Shown: piece after piece, positions 1 through 8,600 of the stretch
How the letters are laid out: every line of letters starts with the position of its first letter
How positions within the stretch are numbered: position 1 is the first letter of the stretch
Source of the DNA: Roseospira visakhapatnamensis
GTDB taxonomy: Bacteria; Pseudomonadota; Alphaproteobacteria; Rhodospirillales; Rhodospirillaceae
DNA: 64,000 nt
Reading direction: 5' to 3'
Assembly: GCF_014197915.1 (NCBI RefSeq)
Contig: NZ_JACIGK010000016.1
Location: forward strand, 29,683 to 93,682
The notes under the pieces: model-generated
What the model was told of the DNA's origin: nothing
Database searches by the model: none
The model's input: the letters and a program-made list of their open reading frames with translations, nothing else
Translations under genes and position numbers: made by a program

Positions 1-1033
1 CCTCCGCCTCCTTGGCGTCCAGCAGGTCGGCCAGCCGGGCCAGTTCGGCCTGCACCGCCTGCAACCGCTGGCTCAGCAACGCCACCTGGGCGCGGGCCTG
101 CTCGGAGACGCGCTGCTCCTCGGCCAGGCTGCCCTGGGTCTCCGCCATCTGGCTGTCCAGGTCGGCGATGCGCGCCTCCAGTTGATCGCGCAAGGCCTCA
201 AGGGCGGCCAGATCCTGGCGCAGGCGCACCAGGTCGGCCAGCCGCGCCTCCAGGGTCTCGCGGTCGGTCCGGACCGTCTCGTTGGCGGCCTCCAGTTCGG
301 CCCTCAGGGCCTCGCGCGCCTCGGTCAACCGGGCGATCCGCTGCTCCAGGCGCGCGAGGTCCGCCAGCCGCGCCTCCAGGGTCTCGCGGTCGGCCTCGAT
401 GGTGGTGTAGGCATCGGCCAGGTCCGACGACAGGCGCGCGTTCAGGGCCTCTAGGCGTGCCACCTCCTCGGCCAGGGCCTCGCGGCGCGCCGCCAGATCC
501 TCCAGCGTCCGCGCCCGCGCGGCCGCGTCGGCCTCCAGGGCTTCGATGCGCCGGTCCCGGTCCTCCAGGTCGCGCGCCTGGGCCGCCGCGCGCGCCAGGG
601 CGGCCCGCAGGCGCGCCGCCAGATCCTCGCCGCTGGCCTCCAGCGCGGCCACCTCCTGGCGCCGGCGCTCCAGCAGATCCCGGGCGTCGGCCAGTTCCCC
701 CTCCAGGGTTTCCGAGGCCCGGGCGGCGCCCAGAAGGGATTCCCAGCGGGCATTGGCCGCCTGAAGATCGCCCGACAACTGCGCCACGTCGGCGCGCAAC
801 TCGGCATTGGCGCGGCGCTCGATGGACAGCAGGTCCTCGTACTCCGAGACCATGTCGCGCAGGCGGGCCAGCGCGGCGTCGCGGCCGCTCAGCGCCTGTC
901 CCAGGAAGAACTGAGCCAGCACGAAGACCATCAGCACGAACATGACGATGATCAGCAGCGTGGCCAGGACATCGACAAACCCGGGCCAGATGTCCGGTGA
1001 TCCGCCGCCACGCCGTCGACTGGTGGAAGCCAT
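1..1033 (-). CDS. MotB/TolR-like membrane protein with long coiled coil (3' end beyond window)
   Basis: The gene runs off the left edge; about 344 codons from the ATG at 1033 are visible. A short N-terminus is followed by one hydrophobic segment (about residues 17-42) that carries an aspartate in FVDVLATLLIIV, the place of the proton-carrying Asp of MotB, TolR and ExbD. Everything after it is an Ala/Arg/Glu/Leu-rich heptad pattern, so a long periplasmic coiled coil is predicted. The block ETLEARLADL occurs twice (DNA near 235-262 and 365-392). The start lies 60 bp after the stop of the ExbB/MotA-like gene, its expected channel partner. Proteins of this layout often end in an OmpA-type peptidoglycan-binding domain; that part would be outside the window and is inferred. 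It could equally be called a TolR-like protein. Confidence 0.75.
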   Translation of the reverse strand, partial: MASTSRRRGGGSPDIWPGFVDVLATLLIIVMFVLMVFVLAQFFLGQALSGRDAALARLRDMVSEYEDLLSIERRANAELRADVAQLSGDLQAANARWESLLGAARASETLEGELADARDLLERRRQEVAALEASGEDLAARLRAALARAAAQARDLEDRDRRIEALEADAAARARTLEDLAARREALAEEVARLEALNARLSSDLADAYTTIEADRETLEARLADLARLEQRIARLTEAREALRAELEAANETVRTDRETLEARLADLVRLRQDLAALEALRDQLEARIADLDSQMAETQGSLAEEQRVSEQARAQVALLSQRLQAVQAELARLADLLDAKEAE

Positions 1034-1051
1034 GAAGCGCGATCCCCGTCT

Positions 1052-1080
1052 GCGTGAGCGTAAGCGTGAGCGTGAGCGTC
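1052..1080. repeat. Hexamer tandem repeat GCGTGA, nearly five units
   Basis: GCGTGA GCGTAA GCGTGA GCGTGA GCGTC lies in the 60-bp gap between the ExbB/MotA-like gene and its MotB-like partner. It sits 20-50 bases upstream of the partner's start codon, so length variation could alter translation; that effect is inference. Confidence 0.85.
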
Positions 1081-1093
1081 CGCGCGCCAGCCC

Positions 1094-2278
1094 CTATTGA
1101 GGCGGGCGCTGGTGCGGATCGGTCATGCCGGCGGCGACGGCGATGGTGCGGGCCAGCATCTTGATCTCGCTGCGCAGGTCCTTGATCATCTGCTCGCGTC
1201 CGCCGCTCATGTCGTTGGCGATGTAGGTCACGGCGCCGTCCAGATTGCGCAGATGCCCCAGCGTGGCATCGTCCATGGCGGCGCCGCCCTTGGCCTCGGT
1301 GGCGGCGATCAGGCGCTGCATCAGCGGCCGCAGGTCGGCGTGGCTCTCGGCCAGCTTCAGCAGCACCGCCTGCTCGGTGCGCATCTGGTCGGCCAGGGCG
1401 GCCAGGGTCTCGGTCATCTGCCGCAACTGGGCCTGGGTGGCGATGCGGCCTTCCTCGCCCCGGGCGATGGTGCGCTGAAGGTCGTCCAGGCTGTCGGCGG
1501 TCTGCTCCAGCAGCGCCTGGATATAGGCCGGGACCGAGCCGCCCTCCATGTCGCCCACGCCGCCCCCGGAGGACAGGCGGGTGAGGCCGGCCAGCCACTC
1601 CTCCAGGTCGTTCAGGAAGGTGTTCTGAGCCCGGCTGGATTGCAGGTCCAGGAAACCCAGGATCAACGAGCCCGCCAGCCCCAGCAGCGACGACGAGAAC
1701 GCCGTGCCCATGCCCGACAGCGGCGCCTCCAGCCCGGTCTTCAGGTCGTCGAAGATGGCGCCGGGATCATCGCCGGTGATGGTCAGGTCGCGGATCACCT
1801 GGCTGATGGAGCCGACCGTCTCCAGCAAGCCCCAGAAGGTGCCCAGCAGGCCCAGGAAGATGGCCAGGCCGATGAAGTAGCGGGACAGGTCGCGGGCCTC
1901 GTCCAGACGCGAGGACAGGCCGTCCATCAGGGAGCGCATGGCCGGCACCGAGATCGAGAAGCGCCCCCGGCCAAGGGACTTCTCCTGATGCTCGGTCAGC
2001 ATCTGCGCCATGGAGGACAGCAGCGGCGGCGGCGGCTCGGTGGCCAGGCCGATCTCGCCGGCCCGGAACCGCTCCACCCAGGCCACCTCCGGCTCCAGGC
2101 GCAGCACCTGACGGAAGTTCAGCCCGATCCCGAACAGCACCACGAAGACGATCAGGCCGTTCAGGGCCGGATTGGCCAGGAACGCCGAGGCCAGCGCCGG
2201 GAACAGCAGGCCGCAGACCGCCGCCACGGCGACCACGAACAGAAGCATGCGGATCAGAAATCGGCGCGGCCGACTCAT
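1094..2278 (-). CDS. MotA/TolQ/ExbB-type proton channel protein
   Basis: 394 residues. Two hydrophobic helices near the N-terminus (about 8-30 and 38-57) are followed by a cytoplasmic stretch. A second helix pair (about 136-160, with GLAIFLGLLGTFWGLLETVG, and 188-212, with GMGTAFSSSLLGLAGSLILG) has the small-residue-rich look of the MotA/TolQ/ExbB channel core. The last 130 residues are a Gln/Leu-rich coiled coil ending near the stop. Known members pair with a MotB/TolR/ExbD protein to couple ion flow to mechanical work; the downstream gene fits that role. The upstream gene is an OmpA-domain protein on the same strand. None of the flagellar genes of this window is nearby, so a role separate from the main flagellar motor is likely. 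It is not obviously TolQ, because no tolA, tolB or pal is seen. Confidence 0.82.
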   Translation of the reverse strand: MSRPRRFLIRMLLFVVAVAAVCGLLFPALASAFLANPALNGLIVFVVLFGIGLNFRQVLRLEPEVAWVERFRAGEIGLATEPPPPLLSSMAQMLTEHQEKSLGRGRFSISVPAMRSLMDGLSSRLDEARDLSRYFIGLAIFLGLLGTFWGLLETVGSISQVIRDLTITGDDPGAIFDDLKTGLEAPLSGMGTAFSSSLLGLAGSLILGFLDLQSSRAQNTFLNDLEEWLAGLTRLSSGGGVGDMEGGSVPAYIQALLEQTADSLDDLQRTIARGEEGRIATQAQLRQMTETLAALADQMRTEQAVLLKLAESHADLRPLMQRLIAATEAKGGAAMDDATLGHLRNLDGAVTYIANDMSGGREQMIKDLRSEIKMLARTIAVAAGMTDPHQRPPQ

Positions 2279-2345
2279 GGACGCCCCTCCAAGTGGGTCT
2301 CGCCGATGGCGCGGGCGGGCAGCGACAGGGGCACGGACGCGGCTC

Positions 2346-3869
2346 CTAGCGTTCCACCGTGATCAGGTCCACCCGGTCGGCGGCCCCGTCTCCGGCCTGG
2401 TCGCCCCGGGCGCGCACGTCGATGCGGGCGTTCTCGACGCCCCGGTCGAGCAGGTAGGCCCGGACCTCCAGCGCCCGCGCCAGGGAGGTGCGGCGGGCCT
2501 CATTGGGATCGCCCCCGCCGTCGGCGTAGGCGAAGACCTTGACCTTGGTCCGCGCGTTGCCGGCCAGCGTGGCCGCCACGCGGTCAAGCTGAGTCCGGGC
2601 ATCGTCGGGCAGGGTGTCGGAGTCCGCGTCGAACATCAGGCTGACGGTCCCCCCGGTCGTCACGGGACCATCGCCAGGGACCGGTCGGGCGGCGACCTGA
2701 GCCTCCGCCGGGGTCTCCGTGGGGGCCTCTGCGGAGGCGGACGCATCCGCCGCCTCGGGCGCGGAGGGGGCGGCGGGCACCGGCGGCGCGCCGGGCGGCT
2801 CCACGGGAGCAACGGCGCGCGGCACGGCCGGCGTCTCGGCGGGGCGGTCCGGCGCGGCGGCCGGAGTCTCCGCCGGCGCGGGCGCGGGCGCGCTCGGCGG
2901 CCGGGTCATGGGCGAGCCCGGCAGGGTCATGGGCGGCGGCAGCGGATCGATGCGGCCATCCATCCCGGCCATCAGCCGCGTGGTGCCCGCCGACAAGCGC
3001 GTGGATCCCGCCCCGGATCCGATCCCCGCGACGCGGGACGCCGGACGGGGCGGCGCGGCCGGCTTGGGCGTAGCGGCGACGATGGCCGGCGCGGGCACCA
3101 CCACGGCGATCTCCGGTTCGGGATCGGGGGCCGGCTGCGGCGCGGGCGCGGGCACCGGGGCCGGCGCGGGATCGGGCGCCGACGCGGCCAAGGTCATCGG
3201 GGCCTCGGCCGGCTCTTCCGCCGGTTCGTTCTTGGGGGATTCGGCCGCCGGCGGCGGGTCTTCGGTCGCGGCGCGCGTGCTCAGCGGCGCCGGCGCCGAC
3301 CCGGTCGGCACATCCGGTTCAGGGGGCGGACGGGCGACGGCGACATCGGCAACCTCGGCGGCCTCGGGCGCGGCGGTGGCGGGCGGCGGGGTCGGCGCGG
3401 CCGGTGGCGGGTCGGGCATGTCCGGGTCGCCCGGGGGCGGACCGGCGGGAGCGGCGACCGGCGCGACCGGCGTGGGCGTGGGCGTGGAGACGGGCGCGCG
3501 CGGCGCGGGCGTGGACGCCACACGCGGCGCGACCGCCGGAGCGGCCATGGGGGCCGGCGCCCGTCCCCCGACGATCACCGGCGGCGCCATGCCCGGCGGC
3601 AATGTCAGGCGCGAGCGCGGCATGCCCAAGGGGGGCAATTGCAACGGCATGCCCACGGTGGGCGGCGGCGCATAGCCGCCCGGCTGCGCCACACCGCCGC
3701 CCCAGGGCGCGCCCACCGCCTGCGGGCTGGAAAAGGCCGGGTTGATGAGCACGCTGGGCAGCTTGTCCTGGGCGCGCGCCGAACCGGCCGCCGCCCCCGC
3801 CACCACGGCCAGGGCGACGGTCAAGGTCAGCGCCGAACACGCCGGGAGGGGTCGTCGCGGGGCACGCAT
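2346..3869 (-). CDS. Exported proline-rich protein with C-terminal OmpA-like domain
   Basis: 507 residues from the ATG at 3869, chosen because it opens a clear signal peptide (basic start, then LTLTVALAVVAGAAAGSARA and a cleavage site before QDKLPS). The middle (about 40-400) is low-complexity Pro/Ala/Glu-rich sequence, probably an extended spacer. The last 105 residues match the OmpA/Pal/MotB peptidoglycan-binding fold: an FDADSDTLPDDARTQLDRVA start, then FAYADGGGDPNEARRTSLARA and an RIDVRARGDQ end. The usual GHTD is replaced by AYAD, so binding to diaminopimelate may differ. It is the first gene of the minus-strand set that continues with the ExbB/MotA-like channel (67-bp gap). It may connect that machine to the cell wall; that is inference. 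Confidence 0.78.
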   Translation of the reverse strand: MRAPRRPLPACSALTLTVALAVVAGAAAGSARAQDKLPSVLINPAFSSPQAVGAPWGGGVAQPGGYAPPPTVGMPLQLPPLGMPRSRLTLPPGMAPPVIVGGRAPAPMAAPAVAPRVASTPAPRAPVSTPTPTPVAPVAAPAGPPPGDPDMPDPPPAAPTPPPATAAPEAAEVADVAVARPPPEPDVPTGSAPAPLSTRAATEDPPPAAESPKNEPAEEPAEAPMTLAASAPDPAPAPVPAPAPQPAPDPEPEIAVVVPAPAIVAATPKPAAPPRPASRVAGIGSGAGSTRLSAGTTRLMAGMDGRIDPLPPPMTLPGSPMTRPPSAPAPAPAETPAAAPDRPAETPAVPRAVAPVEPPGAPPVPAAPSAPEAADASASAEAPTETPAEAQVAARPVPGDGPVTTGGTVSLMFDADSDTLPDDARTQLDRVAATLAGNARTKVKVFAYADGGGDPNEARRTSLARALEVRAYLLDRGVENARIDVRARGDQAGDGAADRVDLITVER

Positions 3870-4140
3870 GGGTGGTTCGTGTCCTTTTCCGCTGGCCTCC
3901 GGATCAGAGGATCCGTGATCCGATGACCGTGGCCAGACAAGAGTGGCCAAACAACGGCGGCCCAAGAAAGCAGCAGGGCGGGCCGAGTCCCGGTCGATCC
4001 AGAGACGATCCGGCCGACCCGTTTGCCCTCAAGCACCGTATATCACCGATGGCGGCAGGGGCAAGACGGCACGAACCGGCCCGCCGACCCGGCCTCGCGC
4101 CGGGACACGGTCGCCGCCTGGATGGCGCCATCGGCCTCTG

Positions 4141-5562
4141 TCAGGGCACCAGTCCCAGGAACCGCCACCACACGTAGTCGATCGGCCACAGCATCACAAT
4201 GGTCAAGCCCGCCGTGATCAGGCACATGCGCGCCATCTCCCGCGCCGGCAACCCCCCCAGTTGCATGGCCACGATCAGCGGCGGCGCCTGGTAGGGCAGC
4301 AGCACCGTGGAAAAGCCGATCACCTGGGTCATGGCCACCGCCTCCAGGGTCCAGCCGGTGGCGGCCGCCACCGGCGGCACCAGGGGGGTCATAACCGGCG
4401 GCACGCTGGGCTGGGTCGCCACCATGCCGACCAGGGTGGACAGGACCGACAGCACCCCGAAGGTCCGCGCCGACGCGTCCGGGGCCAGCGGCACCACCGC
4501 GAGCACGGCGTCCGAGAGCCAGGCGCCCAAGCCGCTGTGATCGACGATCACCCCCATGCCGACGATGCCGGCCACGTAGAACACGGGCTCGAATCCCATG
4601 GATTGGAGCGGGCGGGGCTTGAGCAGCCCGGTCCCGGGAAACAGGCACCAGACGGCGACCAGCAGCCCCACCCAGGCGGCCCCCAGGCCGTGCCACACGT
4701 CCGTGGCCCACAGCACCACGGCCACCAGCAGCACGGCCGCCAGGTGGCGCCCGGGACCGGTCAGCCGAGTGTCGTCGTCGTTTTTGTCGGCGGCGGCCGG
4801 CGCGCCCTGATCCCGCGCCGGGGTGTCCCGGTACAGCAGGATCAGCACCACCATCAGCAGCCCCACCTTGAGCGCGCCCAGCACCGGAAAGTGCAGCAGC
4901 AGATACGCGCCATAACTGGGCGCCGTGCCCAGCAGGGCCTCGACGGTGCCGACGAATACAGTATTGGGCACGTTGGCGGGCAACACCGTGAACGCCGGCA
5001 GGAAGGTTCCCAGCACCCCGGCCAGCAGGATCCCCAGCGCGCCCCGGCTGGTCTCGGGGTAGCCCAGGCGCTCGGCCAGGGCGCGCAGGATGGGCAGCAT
5101 CAGCACCACGCGCCCCATGGCCGAGGGCATGACGACGGTCATCGCCAGACCGAACAACACCACGCCGATGATCACGCGGGGGAAGGCTCCGGCGACCAGC
5201 GGCGCGACCAGCCCGGCGAGGCGATCGCCCAGCCCGGTGTGGCGGATGGCCGCCCCGATGACGATCCCGGCGATGGTCAGCCAGACGGCGGACGACGCGA
5301 AGCCGGAGAGCGTGACGGCGGGCGGCGCCACCCCGGCGACGATGCACAGGGTCAGGAACACCAGGGCCGTCAGCCACTCGGGCAGGCCGCCGCTCGCCCA
5401 CAGGCCGATGGCCAGGACCACCACCACGGCCGCCCGGGCCTCGGCCGTGCCGGCGACCCCGGAAAACAACAGCAGGCAGGCCAGGGCGATCGCCCCCAGG
5501 GCCAGGCCGTGGCGGGTCGGGCGGACGGACGAACGCCCTAGGATGGCCAGACGGGATCGCAT
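4141..5562 (-). CDS. SLC13/DASS-family anion:Na+ symporter-like permease
   Basis: 473 residues, hydrophobic throughout with about 12 predicted helices. The start at 5562 has a strong ribosome site (GAGAGGA five bases before ATG). The ArsB/NhaD-superfamily layout shows two inverted halves, each with a polar break: VMPSAMGRV with LPANVPNTVFVG in the first, and ATQPSVPPVMTPLVPPVA in the second. These resemble the paired SNT-type substrate/sodium motifs of the divalent anion:Na+ symporters. A soluble acidic loop lies near residues 235-250. The substrate (dicarboxylate, sulfate or other) cannot be told from sequence. It stands alone, facing away from no close partner; an inverted repeat lies upstream. 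Confidence 0.8.
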   Translation of the reverse strand: MRSRLAILGRSSVRPTRHGLALGAIALACLLLFSGVAGTAEARAAVVVVLAIGLWASGGLPEWLTALVFLTLCIVAGVAPPAVTLSGFASSAVWLTIAGIVIGAAIRHTGLGDRLAGLVAPLVAGAFPRVIIGVVLFGLAMTVVMPSAMGRVVLMLPILRALAERLGYPETSRGALGILLAGVLGTFLPAFTVLPANVPNTVFVGTVEALLGTAPSYGAYLLLHFPVLGALKVGLLMVVLILLYRDTPARDQGAPAAADKNDDDTRLTGPGRHLAAVLLVAVVLWATDVWHGLGAAWVGLLVAVWCLFPGTGLLKPRPLQSMGFEPVFYVAGIVGMGVIVDHSGLGAWLSDAVLAVVPLAPDASARTFGVLSVLSTLVGMVATQPSVPPVMTPLVPPVAAATGWTLEAVAMTQVIGFSTVLLPYQAPPLIVAMQLGGLPAREMARMCLITAGLTIVMLWPIDYVWWRFLGLVP

Positions 5563-5585
5563 GCAATCCTCTCGTGTGCGCGGCG

Positions 5586-5641
5586 GTCAATTGACAGGAC
5601 TATCGCGCCGCGAGAGGAAGAGGACAAATGACGATGTCCTC
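5586..5641. promoter_or_regulatory. Two palindromes upstream of the SLC13-type permease
   Basis: A perfect 10-bp palindrome GTCAATTGAC (5586-5595) and an inverted repeat GAGGACA-8-TGTCCTC (5620-5626 and 5635-5641) lie 24-80 bp before the permease start. They look like operator sites; no regulator gene is adjacent, so the binding protein is unknown. The rest of 5563-5834 shows no gene. Confidence 0.35.
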
Positions 5642-5834
5642 ATGTCGCCAGGTCTGGTCGCACACTCGACACATCGTCTGCACGGCCGGAGCCACGGCGC
5701 CGGATCGGCGATTGCCATGTGATGGATGTGACAGTGATTTCGATCCAGGTGGGCTTTCGATCCGGGCGGATGGTGGCGGCTCGTGTCCGTCCGCCGGGAT
5801 CGAAGAGGCACGGACGGCCCCTCCCATGGAGGGA

Positions 5835-7631
5835 TCAGCGCAGGGCCATGGCCTGGGTCACCAGATCCACGAAAGCCCGGCGGTGCCCATGGGGATCGTC
5901 GCCGATGGCGCCGGTGGCCAGGTCCAGCACGTCGCCCAACCCCAGGTCGCCCACCGAGGGGTCACCGCGCAGGATTTGGGCCAGCCCGGCCACGGCCACG
6001 GCGAAGCGGGTGTCGTCGTCCTGCCGGGCCAGGGGCGCGCGATCGGCTTCGGTGACCGGGCGCTCCATCAACCGCGAGGCGGTCTCGCCCGGCGCCTTCC
6101 AACGGATGCGCAGGTGGGCGATCTCCGCCTCCCGCCCGGCGGCTGGGGCCACCGAACCGGTGTCACCATAGCGCCGCGCCGGCAGTCGCAGGCCGGCCGA
6201 GCCGGGCGCGGCGATCTCGTAGATCGCGGTCACGGTGTGGCCATCGCCGATCTCTCCGGCGTCCACGGCGTCGTTGGCGAAATCCTCCTCGCGCAACAGC
6301 CGGGTCTCGTAGCCCACCAGCCGGTACTCCGCCACGCGGGCGGGGTTGAACTCCACCTGGACCTTGACGTCGTCGGCGATGGGCTGAAGCTGTGCGTCCA
6401 GCTTCTCCACCAGCACCCGGCGCCCCTCCGCCAGGGAGTCCAGATAGGCCGCCATGCCGTTGCCGGCCTGCGCCAGGCGCTGCATGGTGCGATCGTTGTA
6501 GTTGCCCCGGCCCACGCCCAGGATGCTCAGATAGACGCCGGTCTCGCGCTTGCGGGCCACAACGTCCTCCAGGCGGCCGTCATCGACCACGCCGAGGTTG
6601 AAGTCACCGTCGGTGGCCAGGATGACGCGGTTGATGCCGCCCCGGCGAAAGCTCCGCTCGGCCAGGTCATAGGCCGTGGCGATCCCCTTGGACCCGGCCG
6701 TGCCCCCGCCCGACGCCAGATGACCCAGGGCGGTGCAGATGGTTCGTTTGTCGTCGGCCGGGGTCGGCTCCAGCACCACCCGGTCGGCACCGGCGTAGAT
6801 CACCAGCGAAACGACGTCGCGCCCCTCCAACTGATCCACCAACAGCGCCATGGAGCGCTTGACCAGCCCCAGCCGGTCCGGCCCGCGCATGGAGCCGGAG
6901 ACGTCGGCCAGCAGGACGATGTTGGCGTCGGGTCGCCGGCTCCGGTCGGGCGACCAGCCGCGAACGCCCACCACCATCACCTCGCGGCCCGCTCCCCAGG
7001 GCGAGGGCATGACGTTGACCGAGGGCGCGAAAGGCTCCGCCGCCGTGCGCGGACGCGGATAGGCGTAGTCGAAATAGTTGACCATCTCCTCGACGCGCAC
7101 GGCGTCGCTGGGCGGCCGCACCCCATCGCGCAGGAACCGGCGCACGACCCCCATGGAGGCCGTGTCCACGTCGGCGGAGAGGGTCGAGACGGGCTGATCG
7201 GCGACGCGGACGACCCCGTTCGGGGCCACGTCCGGGAAGCGATCCCGCTCCACGTCGGGCGGATAGAGCGTCGGCACGGAACCGCCGTTCGGGTCGGGGG
7301 CCGGGGGCGCGACCGACGGCGCCGGCATGGCCTCCATGACCGCCGGGGGGGGCGCCAGGGGTGGCGCCGCGCCGGTCAGGGCATCGCCGATGGCCCCCAC
7401 GGCACCGCCCGGGCGCATGCCCTGGCCGGGGCTCCGACGCGGGCGATAGACGCCGTGGTCCTGGCCGATCTCCGCCTCGATGCGCTCGACGATGCTCAGG
7501 CAGGTGTCGCCGGCGGGCGCCGGCGGCTCGTCCGGCATGGCCCGCGCAGCACTCGGCATCACCGCGAGACCAGCCACGATGGCGATCGCCACCACCGGCC
7601 GCCCGGCCCGCTCCATGGATATCCGCCCCAT
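5835..7631 (-). CDS. Exported von Willebrand factor A domain protein (YfbK-like)
   Basis: 598 residues with an N-terminal signal peptide (VVAIAIVAGLAVMPSAARA, then MPDEPP). A second ATG five codons in (7616) has a slightly better ribosome site and would leave the signal intact. After a Pro/Gly-rich spacer, residues about 140-230 form the N-terminal module common to YfbK-type proteins (PVSTLSADVDTASMGVVRRF). The VWA domain follows with a complete MIDAS start, DVSGSM, and a later TDGDFN. The last 170 residues match the C-terminal domain seen in this family (LRIRWKAPG...). The function of the family is not settled; a periplasmic metal-dependent adhesion or scaffold role is inferred. It stands alone, and a methyltransferase follows on the same strand's upstream side with a 158-bp gap. 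Confidence 0.8.
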   Translation of the reverse strand: MGRISMERAGRPVVAIAIVAGLAVMPSAARAMPDEPPAPAGDTCLSIVERIEAEIGQDHGVYRPRRSPGQGMRPGGAVGAIGDALTGAAPPLAPPPAVMEAMPAPSVAPPAPDPNGGSVPTLYPPDVERDRFPDVAPNGVVRVADQPVSTLSADVDTASMGVVRRFLRDGVRPPSDAVRVEEMVNYFDYAYPRPRTAAEPFAPSVNVMPSPWGAGREVMVVGVRGWSPDRSRRPDANIVLLADVSGSMRGPDRLGLVKRSMALLVDQLEGRDVVSLVIYAGADRVVLEPTPADDKRTICTALGHLASGGGTAGSKGIATAYDLAERSFRRGGINRVILATDGDFNLGVVDDGRLEDVVARKRETGVYLSILGVGRGNYNDRTMQRLAQAGNGMAAYLDSLAEGRRVLVEKLDAQLQPIADDVKVQVEFNPARVAEYRLVGYETRLLREEDFANDAVDAGEIGDGHTVTAIYEIAAPGSAGLRLPARRYGDTGSVAPAAGREAEIAHLRIRWKAPGETASRLMERPVTEADRAPLARQDDDTRFAVAVAGLAQILRGDPSVGDLGLGDVLDLATGAIGDDPHGHRRAFVDLVTQAMALR

Positions 7632-7789
7632 CTCCGACGATCCCCCTCATGCCCTGGCGAAGCCACGCGGCCGACTGCGGCCGGCCGGCGCGGCGGGTGG
7701 TCAGGGGTCAGGACACCTGGGAAAGCCGCCGAATTGATGGCGCCTTCGTGGTCAACCCGGGGTCATCGCCGGGCGCGGACGATCCGTCC

Positions 7790-8410
7790 TTACGCCATGC
7801 GTTCCCCCACCAACCGGATGGTGTGCCCGACCCTGTCGTGGCCGGTGTCGAGGTCGACGCCGGGACCCAGGGCGACCTCACCGTCCTCCAGCAGATCGAA
7901 GGCCAGCAAGCCCTCGAAATCAGCCCTCAGGGTGGCCTGATCATAGAGCATGGAGGCGACCGACGGACCGCCGGTGCCGTGGCGACGCTGCTCGGGGTGG
8001 AAGGCCTCCAGGATCAGCACGCCGCCCGGCTTCAACGCCCGGGCCATGGCCCGATTGACGGCCGGCCGGGTCTCCGGCGGCAGATGCAGGAAAATGCTGA
8101 CGACGGCGTCGCAGGCCGCCCGGGGCCAGTCCCACGTGACCAGGTCGGCGCGGGTGGCGCGCAGGCTCACGCCCCGGTCCCGGGCCAGCCGCGCCGCCTT
8201 CCGAAGCGCCACGGCCGAGCCGTCGACGGCGTGGACGGTCATCCCCTGTGCCGCCAGCCAGACGCCGTTGCGGCCCTCGCCGTCGGCCACGGCCAGAACC
8301 TCCATGCCGCGCGCCAGGCGGTGGCGCTGAGCAACCAGGAAGGCCGATGGCTCCAGGCCGAAAAGATAGCCGGGTGTGTCGTAGCGCTGGTCCCAGGCGG
8401 TTTGAGTCAT
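7790..8410 (-). CDS. Class I SAM-dependent methyltransferase (TehB-like group)
   Basis: 206 residues from the ATG at 8410, chosen for its ribosome site (GAGGGGA five bases upstream). The N-terminus WDQRYDTPGYLFGLEPSAFL is typical of the tellurite-resistance/thiopurine-type methyltransferase group. The SAM-binding motif I is seen as VLAVADGEGRNGVWLA, followed by HAVDGSAVAL (acidic loop), and later VVSIFLHLPPETR and LKPGGVLILEAF. The substrate is unknown; tellurite resistance should not be assumed. It is read away from the RND adaptor gene, so the 190-bp gap between them probably holds divergent promoters. Confidence 0.82.
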   Translation of the reverse strand: MTQTAWDQRYDTPGYLFGLEPSAFLVAQRHRLARGMEVLAVADGEGRNGVWLAAQGMTVHAVDGSAVALRKAARLARDRGVSLRATRADLVTWDWPRAACDAVVSIFLHLPPETRPAVNRAMARALKPGGVLILEAFHPEQRRHGTGGPSVASMLYDQATLRADFEGLLAFDLLEDGEVALGPGVDLDTGHDRVGHTIRLVGERMA

Positions 8411-8600
8411 GTCATCCCCTCGGTGATGGGTCACAGTGTACCCTTGTTCGGGCCCGGCGACCGACGCGGGCGGTCATACTTTGTCACCGATTGGATATAG
8501 TGGCGTCATCACTCGCGCCCATGGTCGCCGCGTGCGTCCCCATCGCGCCGGCCCGCGCCCTGTACCCCCTCTCCTCCCCGCTCCCCCGGAGACTCGCCTC

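Noticed and set aside
1..3869. Zorya anti-phage system (ZorA/ZorB-like channel pair).
   Set aside because: The channel protein is shorter than ZorA, an OmpA spacer protein replaces the defence effectors, and no zorC/zorD/zorE is present. The left edge prevents complete exclusion.
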